A stretch of 64,000 nt of DNA from Macrotrachela quadricornifera (taxonomy: Eukaryota; Rotifera; Eurotatoria; Philodinida; Philodinidae), in contig JAJEKB010021019.1 in the NCBI GenBank assembly GCA_022393335.1, positions 1,042,280-1,106,279 of the forward strand. Direction: 5' to 3'. Made by a program: the position numbers and the translations under genes. The notes beneath the pieces were generated by a model. That model was not told the DNA's origin. It did not search any database and saw nothing but the letters and a program-made list of their open reading frames with translations. This document shows, piece by piece, positions 47,003 to 58,825 of the stretch. Positions within the stretch are counted from its first letter, which is position 1; each line of letters opens with the position of its first letter.

Positions 47003-48681
47003 TAGACTGCGCAGTATATTTGTTTTGTTTTCAATCACATTCTGCAGTTCACAAGCACACTTTACCTTACATATTTTAAACTTATTTACGGGTGGACGAT
47101 ACGATTTATAATTAAAAAAATGCAATATATATAGAAAAATAACCGACATTTCTGATTTTTTCGACCTAATTTCTCGACACTCTGAATAAGAAGGCAAAGT
47201 ACATGTTGGATACTAAGAACTTTTCAAATCCATTGCTTCTTCAAAATACAGTGGTATTAGATACGACAATATAAACTAATATTGATGAAGAATATTTTCA
47301 TTAGCTTTGTAGCTATAATCTAGTTAAATTAATCATTCTAACATATTCTTTAACCTATTCTAGTAAGAATTGTGCAAATTTACACAAAGACGATGACAGA
47401 GTGAAAGGAGAACAAGTACTTGAACTAATAGTATATATGATTAGTAGATAATTTGCAGATAAGTATGGAAATATTTACACAAAATTTTTTGTCAAACTTT
47501 CGAAACATCTTGTGAATAACTCGTCTTATCTAAGTCTATTTATATAATGTTACTTAGGAAAGATTTAACAAACGAATTACAAATTCATTAAATGCTCTTT
47601 TATCTTCATATCATACACACTGTATACACTCTGCAGAAAATTCTCATTAGAAATACTGATCAAGATCGATTATGTTAAGAATTAAAAAGTGATTCTGAGT
47701 GACATCTCTTTGTTTCTATTCATTTTGACATTATGCTTTTTCATACTGTAATCGTGAAGCACTTCAACATTGATTATTCTTCAACAAAAATTTGCACAAA
47801 AGAATTTAAGATTACGGACGAATGTATTTGTGATAATAAACATAAGACGCGCATTCTCATATCCCCAGGTGCATCAATTCGACACCAGATATGATCGAAT
47901 TCCTGATAACAAAACGCTTTTAGAAGCCGGCACTTTGATTCCAAAGTACTTCTGATGGACGAATCTCATCAAAAGTTATTGGACGGAACCAATTCTATTT
48001 AATCTATTATCAGTCGTCATTATGTATTGTGAAGTTTTAACTATATTTCAGTGTAATATTCGTAGGATAAATCGCATATTCAGCTTACCAATGAGTTTTC
48101 AGAACACACTGTTAACTGATGAGATTAAGATTTGTTTTATTACTACGTGTAATAACACCAAGATTTGGAAGATCAATTGATTTAAGTTTATATGAGTTTG
48201 TGCAGTCGTGATGCTAACAATCTCAATGAGAAAAAAATGACCAAAAATTAGTGAGAATATTTATAAATGTCTAATGAAATAGAAGCAATTACCTGCTTTC
48301 TTTTGTATTTGTTTTATTAAAAGAATGAAACAGCATGTGAATATGATTAATCTCTATTTAAAATAACATAATAATTTGATATTTTAACTTGATTCTTAAA
48401 TAATATTCATACGTTAATATTAACATCATTCTTACATATATGTAAATTTGGAATAGAAGATTTAGATTGTCGAACAAGAAAAAAAATTACAATATCACTC
48501 GATCAGAGTATCATTCTGTAAGCGAACATATAAAATATTCGTTCGCTATTCTTTCATATATATGATTTTCTTCTTTCCTTCATATATGATTTTCTTCTTT
48601 TCCTTCATATATGATCATATAGGATTTTTCCTTTCGTTATGTGAATTCGTTCTTCTTCTGTTATTTTGATCTATATTGAAA
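47003..48681. other. Mostly intergenic; possible C-terminal exon at 47867-47955
   Basis: At 47867-47955, after a good acceptor (CATATCCCCAG), an open stretch encodes VHQFDTRYDRIPDNKTLLEA and ends in a stop. It reads like the last exon of a gene whose other exons were not found. A TTCATATATGATTTTCTTCTTT microrepeat occurs at 48556-48620. Confidence 0.3.
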
Positions 48682-48879
48682 TGTGTTATTTCCAAGTGAT
48701 GAACTAAGTGATATCACTTAGGTAGTTTCCGAGAAAGATATTGTATTACAAGAGGTGGGAAAGTAACCACTTTCTTATGGTATAAATACTTGCGTTTTCT
48801 TTTGAAATAAACGAACTAGAACTATCACTAAGCTTCCAAATTATCTTCTCCTACGATTCACAAATAAGACTGTAACACA
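48682..48879 (+). mobile_element. Candidate solo LTR
   Basis: 198 bp beginning TGTGTTA and ending TAACACA (complementary ends), with a TATA box (TATAAATA, ~48780) and AATAAA (~48805) in the right order and spacing for a short LTR. No matching 4-6 bp target duplication was found, which lowers confidence. Confidence 0.4.
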
Positions 48880-50240
48880 TTCAGTCACTGTTGATTTTTT
48901 TAGCTGACGGCACATATATCCATATATAAAGAAACAATGGCAGGTAAGATTTTAGAACACAAGGCATTCTATTTTTTGCTGCTTTGTCATATATTTTACT
49001 ATCTGAGAAATACTTTTTTTTTGAAACAGTAATATTAGTTATATATTGATACAGATCAATAATTGAGATGTCTATTATTCTATTCAATAATAAGTTTAAG
49101 ACAAAAAAATTGTCGTACCAGCAAATCATAGAATTTTGAGCTGATAGTTCACCTACGAAATTTCCCAAACTATCAATAAAATACTGTAAAAACTCCAGTT
49201 TTCTCATGAAATATTCACTATAAATAAGCATAGACACACATTCATGTCAATATGACATTTATATGGGACATACAGGTAATTAAATAGCTAATAGAATATT
49301 TACCTTTCTTTATACATCTCAATTTAAATCAGAATAGCAAAAAAATAATGGTTTTTTTTTTCAATCAGTAAATTGTTTTTATTCTCAGATTGTCGATAAT
49401 TTTGTTGTCAATCTTTTCTTATTACATCCTAAATAGGCAAGTATAGAAAAGAAATATTAATAAGAATTTATTTTTTATATCTATATAATCGTTCAGATTT
49501 TGGATCATTAATTATTTTGAAAAATATTCAAATTGTAGATTGAAAGAAGTAAAGGAATAATAGTTGGTTTATTCTTTAAGGAAATATTTAATTTTTGGAT
49601 TTCAAATAATTGAGAAAGAAATCGTTTGATAATTATTGTGGTCCTTCCATATCGTTTAATATTAGTAATGGAAGGTTAATAAGTTCAGAAACAGTTGAAG
49701 ATGTTAATCGTGAAAGACGCGGCAAATCTAATGATGGACATTGAGCAGGATTAATATATGATTGTTTTTGTTGTCATTCTAGCCAATATCTATGTAATTA
49801 TTTAATAGTTTTTTTATTCATGTAAGGAAAAATAAGGAAGGAAAGAGTGGTATAATGATATGTATTCTCTTTCTCTTTCACTTTTCATCTATTGGCCTTA
49901 TAAAACTGTTCTTATCATGTGGTCACTATGTTTGATCGCATTCATTATCCATCTCTCTTATATAATCAAGTGTTCGATTTGTATAGAAGACAGACGAAGT
50001 CTTTATCACTGTCTTCTAAACATTTCTTTTTTCGAGTTTGCCATAAACGGTTAATTTTATCAGAGAAATAATATACGATATTTCTTTTTGTTCTTTTGAA
50101 TTGCAACGCGCAGTTTTTATAACATATTGTTCTTCAGCTAACATACTTTAACTTTTTTTTTTCAAAACTTAATAATTTCCTTTTTATGTTTTAGAGCAAA
50201 TACAATAGTACAATTAAGTATTAAATATTTTTTTAATTTA
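48880..50240. other. Intergenic, no gene recognised
   Basis: AT-rich. The minus-strand frame at 48881-49237 has no supporting features. Confidence 0.4.
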
Positions 50241-51009
50241 CTTAGGGCAATCCAAAAGTAGTGTCATTAGGGTCGTTTTTGCTTATTATAAAAAAAAACA
50301 ATTTTCTTTTCTTTACGAATAGATAGAGCGTCTTTCATTCTATCTTTCTATTCTACTTGATTAGTATTTACCTAATATCATAGTAATAGAATTTTGATAA
50401 AAATTATTTTTGTTAACATCTAGCTGGTTATTTTATATCATAATGGATGAAGCATTATTGAATTTCATTTTATGATTTTATCAGTTTTTCGTCGTTTAAC
50501 AAGTTATATTAAAATCCCGAAATATATCACAAAATGCAGCATGAAAAGTACTACAATTTCTAAAGAACTACTAATTTTATGGTTGCATTTTTTTGTCTTT
50601 AAAATGGGGAAAACTCTAAGCGACCAAATTTCGATGTTGCGAAAACAGGACTGTTTGTTTACTGAGAACTATATTCGTTTTTGTTCATGTCATCTTTTTA
50701 TAGTTGTTCTTTGTAAATTGTAGAGTTTTTCACGCTGCATTTTGTAGTATTTTTGGGGTTTTAATACAACTTGTTAAACGATGAAAAAATGGAATACAAA
50801 ATGCTCTAAACATTATGATCTAAAATAACCAACTAGATATCTACAAAAATAATTTTTATCAAAATTCCATCCCTGTGGTATTAGGTTAATATTGATTAAA
50901 TACCATAGAAACGATAGATTGAAAGACGCTCTATCTATTCATTGAAAAAAGAAAATTGTTTTTCCTTATAATAAGAAATAAATGCGGAAACCTCGGATTT
51001 AAATCTAAG
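50241..51009. mobile_element. Mariner-type inverted-repeat element, degraded
   Basis: The left end CTTAGGGCAATCCAAAAGTA is typical of mariner relatives. Arms of about 190 bp (50280-50440 and 50810-50985) are inverted copies, for example AAAACAATTTTC, AGATAGAGCGTCTTTC and CTGGTTATTTTATATCATAA. The right terminus has diverged (around ATCTAAG, 51003-51009), so that boundary is approximate. The central frame (50472-50723) shows no recognised domain. Confidence 0.6.
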
Positions 51010-52375
51010 AGTTATGTGTACTTCAAAAAGTGAATAAGACTTATAAGTCATTCTATAATGTGTCGACTAGAGCTCGCCAGGTACGAATCCAGATCCGGAT
51101 CTGAAAATTTTAAATTGATCTAGTCTACGCATGTTCTAAGTTCGTAAGTTACTATTGACTAGAAAAAAATATTCAGTGCATATAATAATTCTTGCTATGA
51201 TTTTCTTTAGTTTTTGTTTATTCTCTTTAGAAAACGGTGAATTTATTTATGAAAAACAAGTGATAGAATTCAAAAACTGAAAAAAATTTGAAGCAACATT
51301 ATACTGCGGGAGGTAGTATATTTTGGATTTTTCTCACCTGGTGCACGAGATCTTAGGCTTATTTTTTCGATAAGACATAGATATCATCAACGACACATCT
51401 TTTGCCACTGAATTGTAAGAATAAAAAACTTGAAGAGCCAAGCTAGCATGGATGACGCTGTAGTCGACCCTATCTAGTGATCATTGATTCAACTCCCATA
51501 ATGATATAATATCTTTAGAAATCACAAAAATTGAGTTCAGATTCGTGATCAGCTCAGAAAACTGGGTATAGAGGAGTTATTTCAGAATGGATTTGTGCTT
51601 GTATCTACCGAGATTATGGTCATATGTAATCTCATGGATCTATTAGAGATATATGATATACAGAGATATCAGTATTTTCATAATAATCCACCAATATTAA
51701 TAACTATCGAGTTCGGTTTTTTTCCATTTGATAACTCTTATTAGTAGCGACAAAACCATGCATCTAGAACACCCCAAAATCACTAGTCATCTGAGGCATA
51801 TTTACGTACACTGGCCTCAAGATACAGATTTTGTGCATTGTTATGACCCTGTTTAGGCAACTTTCACTTAAAAAATTACGATTTCATTCAAAATTAATAT
51901 CATATTCGGAATTAGCGTTAAAAACTGAATCGATCCATATATATTTTAAATAGTTCTGAGAAAAATTTTTTTTTTGTAAAAATCCATGTACCCTCCGTCA
52001 GGGTTGGTATGGTGAATAACGACAATTTTTTCGACAACTCAACTATTTCTTGACAGATCCTTCTCATCTTTTTCTCTCGATCGAGATATTGGTGAGACAA
52101 AGCTGTGCAAAAAAATTTCCGGTCAATCGCTCATATTTTTGACAAGTTATCGAATAAACGGACGACTGGACACACTGACCGATTTTAGTAGTGTACTCAC
52201 TTTTTGAGTACACAAAAATCATAAGGTAAATAATTATGTAAATATAATTTTTAAAAATAAAATAAAATAAAATATGAAGAAATTAACAAAATTTTTTTTA
52301 AGAAAAAAAAAGAAGAAAAATACAATAATGATTTAACTAGATTATGAGTATAATTAAAAGATGAATTCAATAATG
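51010..52375. other. Intergenic, repeat-like, no gene recognised
   Basis: Contains TTTTTGAGTACAC and complementary GTGTACTCA words near 52190-52215 and a GC-richer block at 51985-52165, probably transposon remnants without recognisable termini. Confidence 0.35.
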
Positions 52376-52727
52376 TTATTCAAAATGAACGTATTGATAA
52401 GGTATCATATTTCTTTGACCTTGAATCCAATCAACTTTGAGATATATCATATGAGGACAAAGTGTTCTTAAAAAGTGAATTTCTTGAATATGATTCACTT
52501 TTTCCAAATAGACGTTAAGAATTTTACTTTTAGGTTTAATTGAAAAAAGAATATCATAATCATCATGATTCATATTTTCTGGATCAGAAAATGCTAAAGA
52601 ATGAAGTTTTAATGAAATAAGTTTTGGTAATGAATTAATAATTGGTATTAATATTCCAATAAAAATATTTTCAATCAGAATTATTAAATGATAAATTTGT
52701 GTTAATGATAAAAAATATTTTACATTA
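52376..52727 (-). pseudogene. C-terminal fragment of an F-box/LRR-type gene
   Basis: The minus strand is open from the repeat junction at about 52727 to the stop at 52376. It reads leucine-rich segments (PKLISLKLHSLAFSD, then LCPHMIYLKVDWIQGQRN) of the same style as the intact F-box protein at 40432-42204. The frame is cut at its 5' side by the ~500-bp repeat starting at 52728. A possible N-terminal counterpart lies at 58640-58825. Confidence 0.55.
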
Positions 52728-53222
52728 ACAAGTAACGCTCGTCTGAAGACTCGCTCAGCTCTTTCTCGTAGAAATCATGTTTCTAAATTACCGTCAAGCT
52801 ATTCATTTCTAAAATTTTAAAAAATCGAAGTCAGATTCAAGTTCCTGGACATTAACGGCCGTTGACCAAACTTCATAAAAAACAAATGCTTTTTGTTAAA
52901 AATTCGTTGTTTGTTTAAAAAATTGATCGTCAAAAAAATCTTAAAAAACTAACATCAGACTCGAATTCCTCGACCCCGATCACCCTTCGGTCAACCCTTA
53001 TAAAAAAACTTTTTTTTGTAAAAAAAGTGATCCTTTGTGTAAAAAATTGATTCTCAAAAAAATTTTAAAAAACTAACATCAGATTCGGATTCTTCGACCC
53101 CGATTACCCTTTGGTTAAGTTTTATAGAAAATACTAATACAATGTTTTTTTGACCTTGTGCGGACATACAATCAAGCAAACAATTTATGTTTCTAAGACT
53201 CTTCTCTACGAGAAAGAGAATA
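52728..53222. repeat. ~500-bp repeat family, copy A
   Basis: Begins CAAGTAACGCTCGTCTGAAG and ends CTCTACGAGAAAGAGAATA. CTCTTTCTCGTAG near the start and CTACGAGAAAGAG near the end are inverted. Very similar to 58143-58650 and less so to 57640-58137, all in the same orientation. Internal sub-repeats (AAACTAACATCAGATTCG..TTCCTCGACC) recur with a period of about 110 bp. Probably a non-autonomous element. Confidence 0.75.
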
Positions 53223-53874
53223 TCAAGTATTACATAACTACAAAGTGTGAGGCATATAGCTTTTTCTACAACGTGAGAAACTTGTAGAACACTATTATCT
53301 ACTATTTTATAAAATTGTTAATAGTCTAAATCTGATCTCGATAACTGAAGACAAATTATTATTTCAAAGATTTCCTCAATTAACATATGTAAAACAACAG
53401 ATTTCTATTAATAAAATTTTTTTCTCTTTGTATATGCCACTGACAATGATATATATACATATAGGATAGGAAGTTCAATATTAGTTCGGTACAGTTGAAT
53501 CAACATAAAAGAAAATAAATATCACATAATAAACAAAAGATGAGCATCAAATGCGTTCTTGTCAATCGTATTAAAACGATGAATTGTGCAGAAAAACTGA
53601 GTGTCTTTTGACCGATAATTTCGAATTAATCAAGGTAGTAGTCAAATACAAGAAAAATCGTAAGTTATTTGTTTTCTTTTCCTTTTTTTCATTTATCTTT
53701 AAAGGATGAATTAGTTTTAAAAAATGCAAGATCTTAAACTTTATAGTTACGTAGTACTAGTCGTATATACAATAATTTATTTTTATTTAATGCGAAAATA
53801 ATCATTTTCAAAATTGCCATAGAACTTCTTGAACATTCTCTGCGTAATATTTTAATATAATATAATAAACTTAC

Positions 53875-56800
53875 AAGTAATTGGAAATATGTTTTTATTA
53901 TCTATTTCAATATTTTGACTTTGTGATACAGATACATTTTCAATTATCTTTGCATTTTTCTTTTCGAGAGCTCGTTTTATAGCTTCGTTTGCTATTTCTC
54001 TAGTGTTACATAGGTCCCAACTTGTAACCTTATGATCAGAAGAGGGGAGAATGATGATGATGATATTTCAACTCTATTTTATTCAACTGAAGATGTCCCT
54101 TTTATAGGACCACTTCGAATATGATCACGCAACAAAAAAGAAAGAAAAAGAAAAGAAAACACATAAAGAAATTGAGAAGAGACAAAGACAAGCAGGAGGT
54201 AAGCGCGTGGTTCCCTCCTGCTTATGAAGAAATTTAACAAAGACAAGAAGGAGAATAATGGGTACATCTCCTTCTTAATATTAAGTTAATATTAAAATAA
54301 AGAAGATGACGTCATGTATCCGCATGACATAGTGCATGCACATGACGTCATTTATCTTCTTTCCAAGCGTGATATAAGAATTTCAATCATTCTCATAGAC
54401 GAAATATATAAGAAAAGAAGAGAGAGAAAAAAAAAAGATTGACCTAGATATTCTAGAGAAGTTATACAAACGAAAAAGAAAGGAAAGGAAAAGACATACA
54501 CTTACATAGAGCACACGCGTAACGCATGTACATATACAAGGAATGTAATTCTCTATGTTAGAGTGCTCTCTAACACCTAGCCTCTTCCGCCACTTTTGCT
54601 GCATGCATTGCTATCATAGCCGTTTGCTTTGCTCTCTCTACTGTTACAGACACTTTCTCATCATTCATTATTTCTTCTGATTGCTCTTCAGGAATTACAT
54701 TTGTAATACATGAAGATAATGGTGACATGCATGTTGTCGTTGATGACGAATGAGAATCTGCTGATATAACGTTTGATTGAACTTCCATTACTTCATTATC
54801 GTCTTTGGCAACGTTACTATATTTATTGTATTCATCAATAAAATCTTTTAAATACTCCATTGAATCATATTTGTCTAAATTATCTTTATCAGATATTTCT
54901 GGCTGTGGTCGCTGGTAAAATGATTCATTCTTATCTAAATTTCAAGTAAGTAATATATATCAGATTAGAAAAACGTCATTATTTGAATTTTTTGTTTTAC
55001 TCTTACTCATAGTAACAAAATATGCGTTTGTCTGCCAATATGCAAATTTTTTTTTTCTCCTTTTCGGTTTCTTGACGAAATAAACTGCTTGTGTCTTCTA
55101 GATTAAGTAAGACAATTGCTGACATGTTACCAACAATTTCTTTTGCTTTTTGATTTACTTCTTGTGCCTACAATATATATAAAGAAATGTTGACAAGAGA
55201 ATCTTTATCAAATGGTTTTGTAAGAAGAACACTTACAAAAAATGAATTATTAGCAGTTAAAAGTCCTTTTATATAAGGAAACTTTAATTTCTTAAAATCA
55301 TCCCAAGGTACGTCATCTATTACTATATATCGAGCAGTATTGTTCCAACTATCTAATGACCATCCTGTTTTATAATAGTTGCAGCAACCTGGTAGTGATA
55401 AAGCAAATGTTGTTTTGCCTAAATTTTCATTAAAAAAAGCAAAACATAAGTATAGACGAAAAACTCAGTTGTTTTCAGGCTCGATTATTCTGTACCTGTA
55501 AGCCTATCACCGATTAATATTAAACATTTAGATCGTCCTTTTTTCATAAATTCAGTAACAAGCCAAAAGTTGATTTGCGCACCTATTCCAAAAAGAAAAT
55601 AATAGCAGAAATTAAAAATAAAAGAAGAAATAAGAGATATTAGTGTTTCAGTGATCTTTATATCATTGATACTAATACATACGTAGCGATTTCGTACAGT
55701 TTGGAGCAATATCCTGCCAGCGTAGCGGATATTCGTCTCTTGTTTTACGTTCTTCTAGAAGAACCGCCATATTAGCTACATCCTGACAACGACGTCTATG
55801 TCTAAAAATCATAAGAGTAATATTTACAATGCCGTGATAAATTAAGAATCAATACTCATCTATTAGATACTTACAGGAAACAATTATTATAATAGCTTTT
55901 GTTTGCCTTATTTCTGACTATGTCCATGCCCTCTAAAGGGTTACGTTCACAGGTAGCAACAAGCTGGCTGTTGTAAACTGGATATTGTTCTTCACCTATA
56001 TCAGAATTTATATAGAAGCAATTACAGTTTTATTAGTATTTTTATTCATACTTTTAGCAGCTTTACGAGTTTTTTTGCTTTTAAGCGCCACATTTGCTGT
56101 TGGATTCCGTAGTTCCATGGCTATTTCCCATGTATCTACTTTTGTATGACAACTAGGACTATGAAAAGTACCATATTCCACAAAATCTAAATCTAATTAT
56201 GTCATGAGATAAATATATTATATTTGCAATATTTAATAAGATGTATAACAATTTCTTGTGAAGAGTTAGATTCACTTACGCCTTTTGATATATTCATTCC
56301 ATGCGTATTCATCAATAGATAGTTGATAAAGCCATGAGATTGCTAATGAAAAAGAAAAATTCGAAATAATTTAATGTATCAAAATAAAATTATTTTTTAC
56401 GCTAATACTCTCAATAAAAACTTACAAGTATCTTCATCCAGAAAAGGTGTCCATGTTTTTAAAGTTGTTTTTAGAAACGGTTGAACATTGAGACGACGTT
56501 GATTACAATCGACGTCATGTTCTGAACCAACACAAATATAAATTACCTCCTCTCCGAACTTCTTAAGAATGATGTCACGAATGACAGAAGCTGTAGAAAG
56601 AAATTCATATAGAAATATGATTAAGGTAAAATACTATGACAATGATATGTTTCTTGATTAGAAACTAATTATCTTACTTGGTTTCTCGCTTAAAGCTGCA
56701 AACGATAAAAGTTTTCTTTCAACTCTAAAATTCTTGTCTCCTTTTCTTTTCCGTGAAGCATGGTTTTTCTTTCCTACAGTCGTTGTTATATCCTTATTAA

Positions 56801-57012
56801 CGTAATGAAAATTGAATTCTTCACGTAGTTTTTGTAAATCTATGATGATATAAATAAAGATTAACATAATCAGAGAATAAATAAATGATTTTTTAGCATA
56901 ATATTTCGTTACCCCAATGTCCAAATAAAGCATGTGGTTGATCGTGGTCTTTAACTGGATCTGTTTGAACGGTAGGTGGATAAACTTGTACTGATTCAAG
57001 GTTCATAGACAT
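53875..57012 (-). pseudogene. Multi-exon Rep-like gene with superfamily 3 helicase domain
   Basis: At least twelve exons on the minus strand starting at ATG 57012 (first exon 56913-57012), with short GT..AG introns of about 45-110 nt. The central exons (55496-55582 and 55237-55418) carry the helicase motifs. Walker A is split by an intron (GDRLTG | KTT), Walker B is VIDD near 55312-55326, and an Asn-containing motif C (TAN) is at 55249-55257. This order and spacing is that of Rep proteins of circular single-stranded DNA viruses and related elements. The N-terminal part would correspond to the nickase domain, but only a weak third motif (FVEYGTF at 56160-56186) is recognisable and no clear HUH motif is seen. 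Breaks: a 10-base homopolymer at 55047-55056 puts the frame out of phase, and a solo LTR interrupts the last recognised exons. Many spliceosomal introns imply long residence in the host. Alternatives are a domesticated gene or a cellular transposon using a Rep-type helicase. Confidence 0.6.
53999..54580. mobile_element. Solo LTR (54004-54575) inside the Rep-like gene
   Basis: Begins TGTTACATAGG and ends CTCTCTAACA, with complementary TGTTA/TAACA termini. It is flanked by TCTAG (53999-54003) and CCTAG (54576-54580), a 5-bp duplication with one mismatch. The disrupted frame resumes on both sides at the CTAG. TGACGTCAT palindromes occur twice (about 54307 and 54343) as potential CREB-type sites. 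No internal retrotransposon sequence is present, so this is a solo LTR left by recombination. Confidence 0.7.
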
Positions 57013-57639
57013 GTTGCTGAATATTTTAATAAATAAGAAATTTAAAATATTGTTTAATTAGAAATTTCAACTATAGAAAAACAAAAATGTTCATATGTTT
57101 TATTATCTCTTTTTAATATTTACTTTTAAGTCAAGTTTAAATTAGATAATTGTAATTCGATTATTGCTATTAAAAGAAATGTGTAAATGTAAGTGTGCGT
57201 GTACGTGAATGTTTGAGTAGAAAGAAGCTTATATCTAAAAAAGATAAGACAAATAACGATATATTTATTGGTACCAGCTATATATCAGTGTATTATGTAG
57301 ATTATTCTAAAAATTTTTAGATTTTTGATCAAATTAATAGGTATATATAAGTTTAGTATCGCTAGTTATAGACATAAGTCTAGTAAGAAAGTCTATTTTC
57401 AATTGATTCAAGAATTTTTAAGAGACTGAAATAAAAGATTCGCTCTGCCATATATTCGCAGTGGATCAGCTGACGATACTAGATCACTTGTCCAAATAAG
57501 AAACATCCTTTATTTTCAGAGCAGAAAAAAAAACACTTTTTCAATATTAGTCTAAATTACAAGCTATTTACATGATACAATAGAACAATTTTAGATAAAT
57601 TCATGCGCTCTACAACATCCTTTACCAAAGCCAACATAA

Positions 57640-58137
57640 CACGACAAGTAACGCTCATCTGAAGACTCACTCAGCTCTTTCTCGTAGGAATCGTGTTTCT
57701 AAATCTACCATCAAGCTATTCATTTATCAAATTAAAAAAAACCAAAGTCAGATTCAAGTTCCTCGACTTCAACTATCTTTGACCAAACTTCATAAAAACA
57801 AATAGTTTTTGTTAAAAATTTGTCGTTTGTTTAAAAAATTGAGCTTCAAAAATTTTTTAGAAAACAGGCTTCATATTTGAATTCCTCGTCCTCGATTACC
57901 CTTCGAACAACTCTGATAAATTTTCTTTTGTAAAGAAGAGGTCCTTTGTGTAAGAAAATGATCCTCAAAAAAAATTTCAAGAAACTAACATCAGATTCGA
58001 GTTCCTCGACCTCAATTACCTTTTCGTTAAGTTTTATAGGATAATATTAATAAAATGTTTTTTTGACCTTGTGCGGACATACAAGCAATCAAACAATTTA
58101 TGCTTGCAAGACTCTTCTCTACGAAAAAGAGAATATG
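57640..58137. repeat. ~500-bp repeat family, copy B
   Basis: Same orientation as copies A and C but clearly more diverged. Directly abuts copy C in tandem. Confidence 0.7.
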
Positions 58138-58142
58138 AATTA

Positions 58143-58650
58143 CAAGTAACGCTCGTCTGAAGACTCGCTCAGCTCTTTCTCGTAGAAATCGTGTTTCTAA
58201 ATTACCGTCAAGCTATTCATTTCTAAAATTTTAAAAAATCGAAGTCAGATTCAAGTTCCTGGACATTAACGGCCGTTGACCAAACTTTATAAAAAAACAA
58301 ATGCTTTTTGTTAAAAATTTGTTGTTTGTTTAAAAAATTGATCGTCAAAAAAAATCTTAAAAAACTAACATCAGGTTTGGATTCCTCGACCCCGATTACC
58401 CTTCGGTCAACCCTTATAAAAAAATCTTTTTTTGCAAAAAAAGTGGTCCTTTGTGTAAAAAAATGAATCCGAAAAAAAATCTTAAAAAACTAATATCAGA
58501 TTCGAGTTCCTCGACCCCGATTACCCTTTGGTTAAGTTTTATGGAAAATACTAATACAATGTTTTTTTGACCTTGTGCGGACATACAAGCAAGCAAGCAA
58601 GGAATCAGACAATTTATGTTTGCAAGACTCTTCTCTACGAGAAAGAGAAT
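58143..58650. repeat. ~500-bp repeat family, copy C
   Basis: By eye over 90% identical to copy A (52728-53222), 5.4 kb away, same orientation. Ends CTCTACGAGAAAGAGAATA as copy A does. Confidence 0.75.
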
Positions 58651-58825
58651 AATTCATCAGAAAAATCTTCAATAGTTGTTAATGATTTTGTATAAAATAC
58701 AAAATTAAAAATTTTTTTTTCTTCAAAATAACATACGTATTTTGTTTAAATTTACATTGTAATTGATTTTTTTTATTCTTTTTTTGAGAACGATTGAAAG
58801 TGAAATTTTGTTTGGATTGATTCAT
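58640..58825 (-). pseudogene. Possible N-terminal fragment of an F-box gene
   Basis: The minus strand from an ATG at about 58825 reads a basic segment (MNQSKQNFTFNRSQKK) to a donor-like CGTATGT near 58736. After a short AT-rich gap it reads SLTTIEDFSDEL up to the junction with copy C. The I-x-x-(F/L)-S-D-E-L pattern is a common F-box opening. Together with 52376-52727 it could be the other end of one split gene. The evidence is short, so confidence is low. Confidence 0.3.

Noticed and set aside
51079..51110. tRNA-like GGTACGAATCC segment
   Set aside because: No matching acceptor or anticodon stems around it; no tRNA was supported anywhere in the window.
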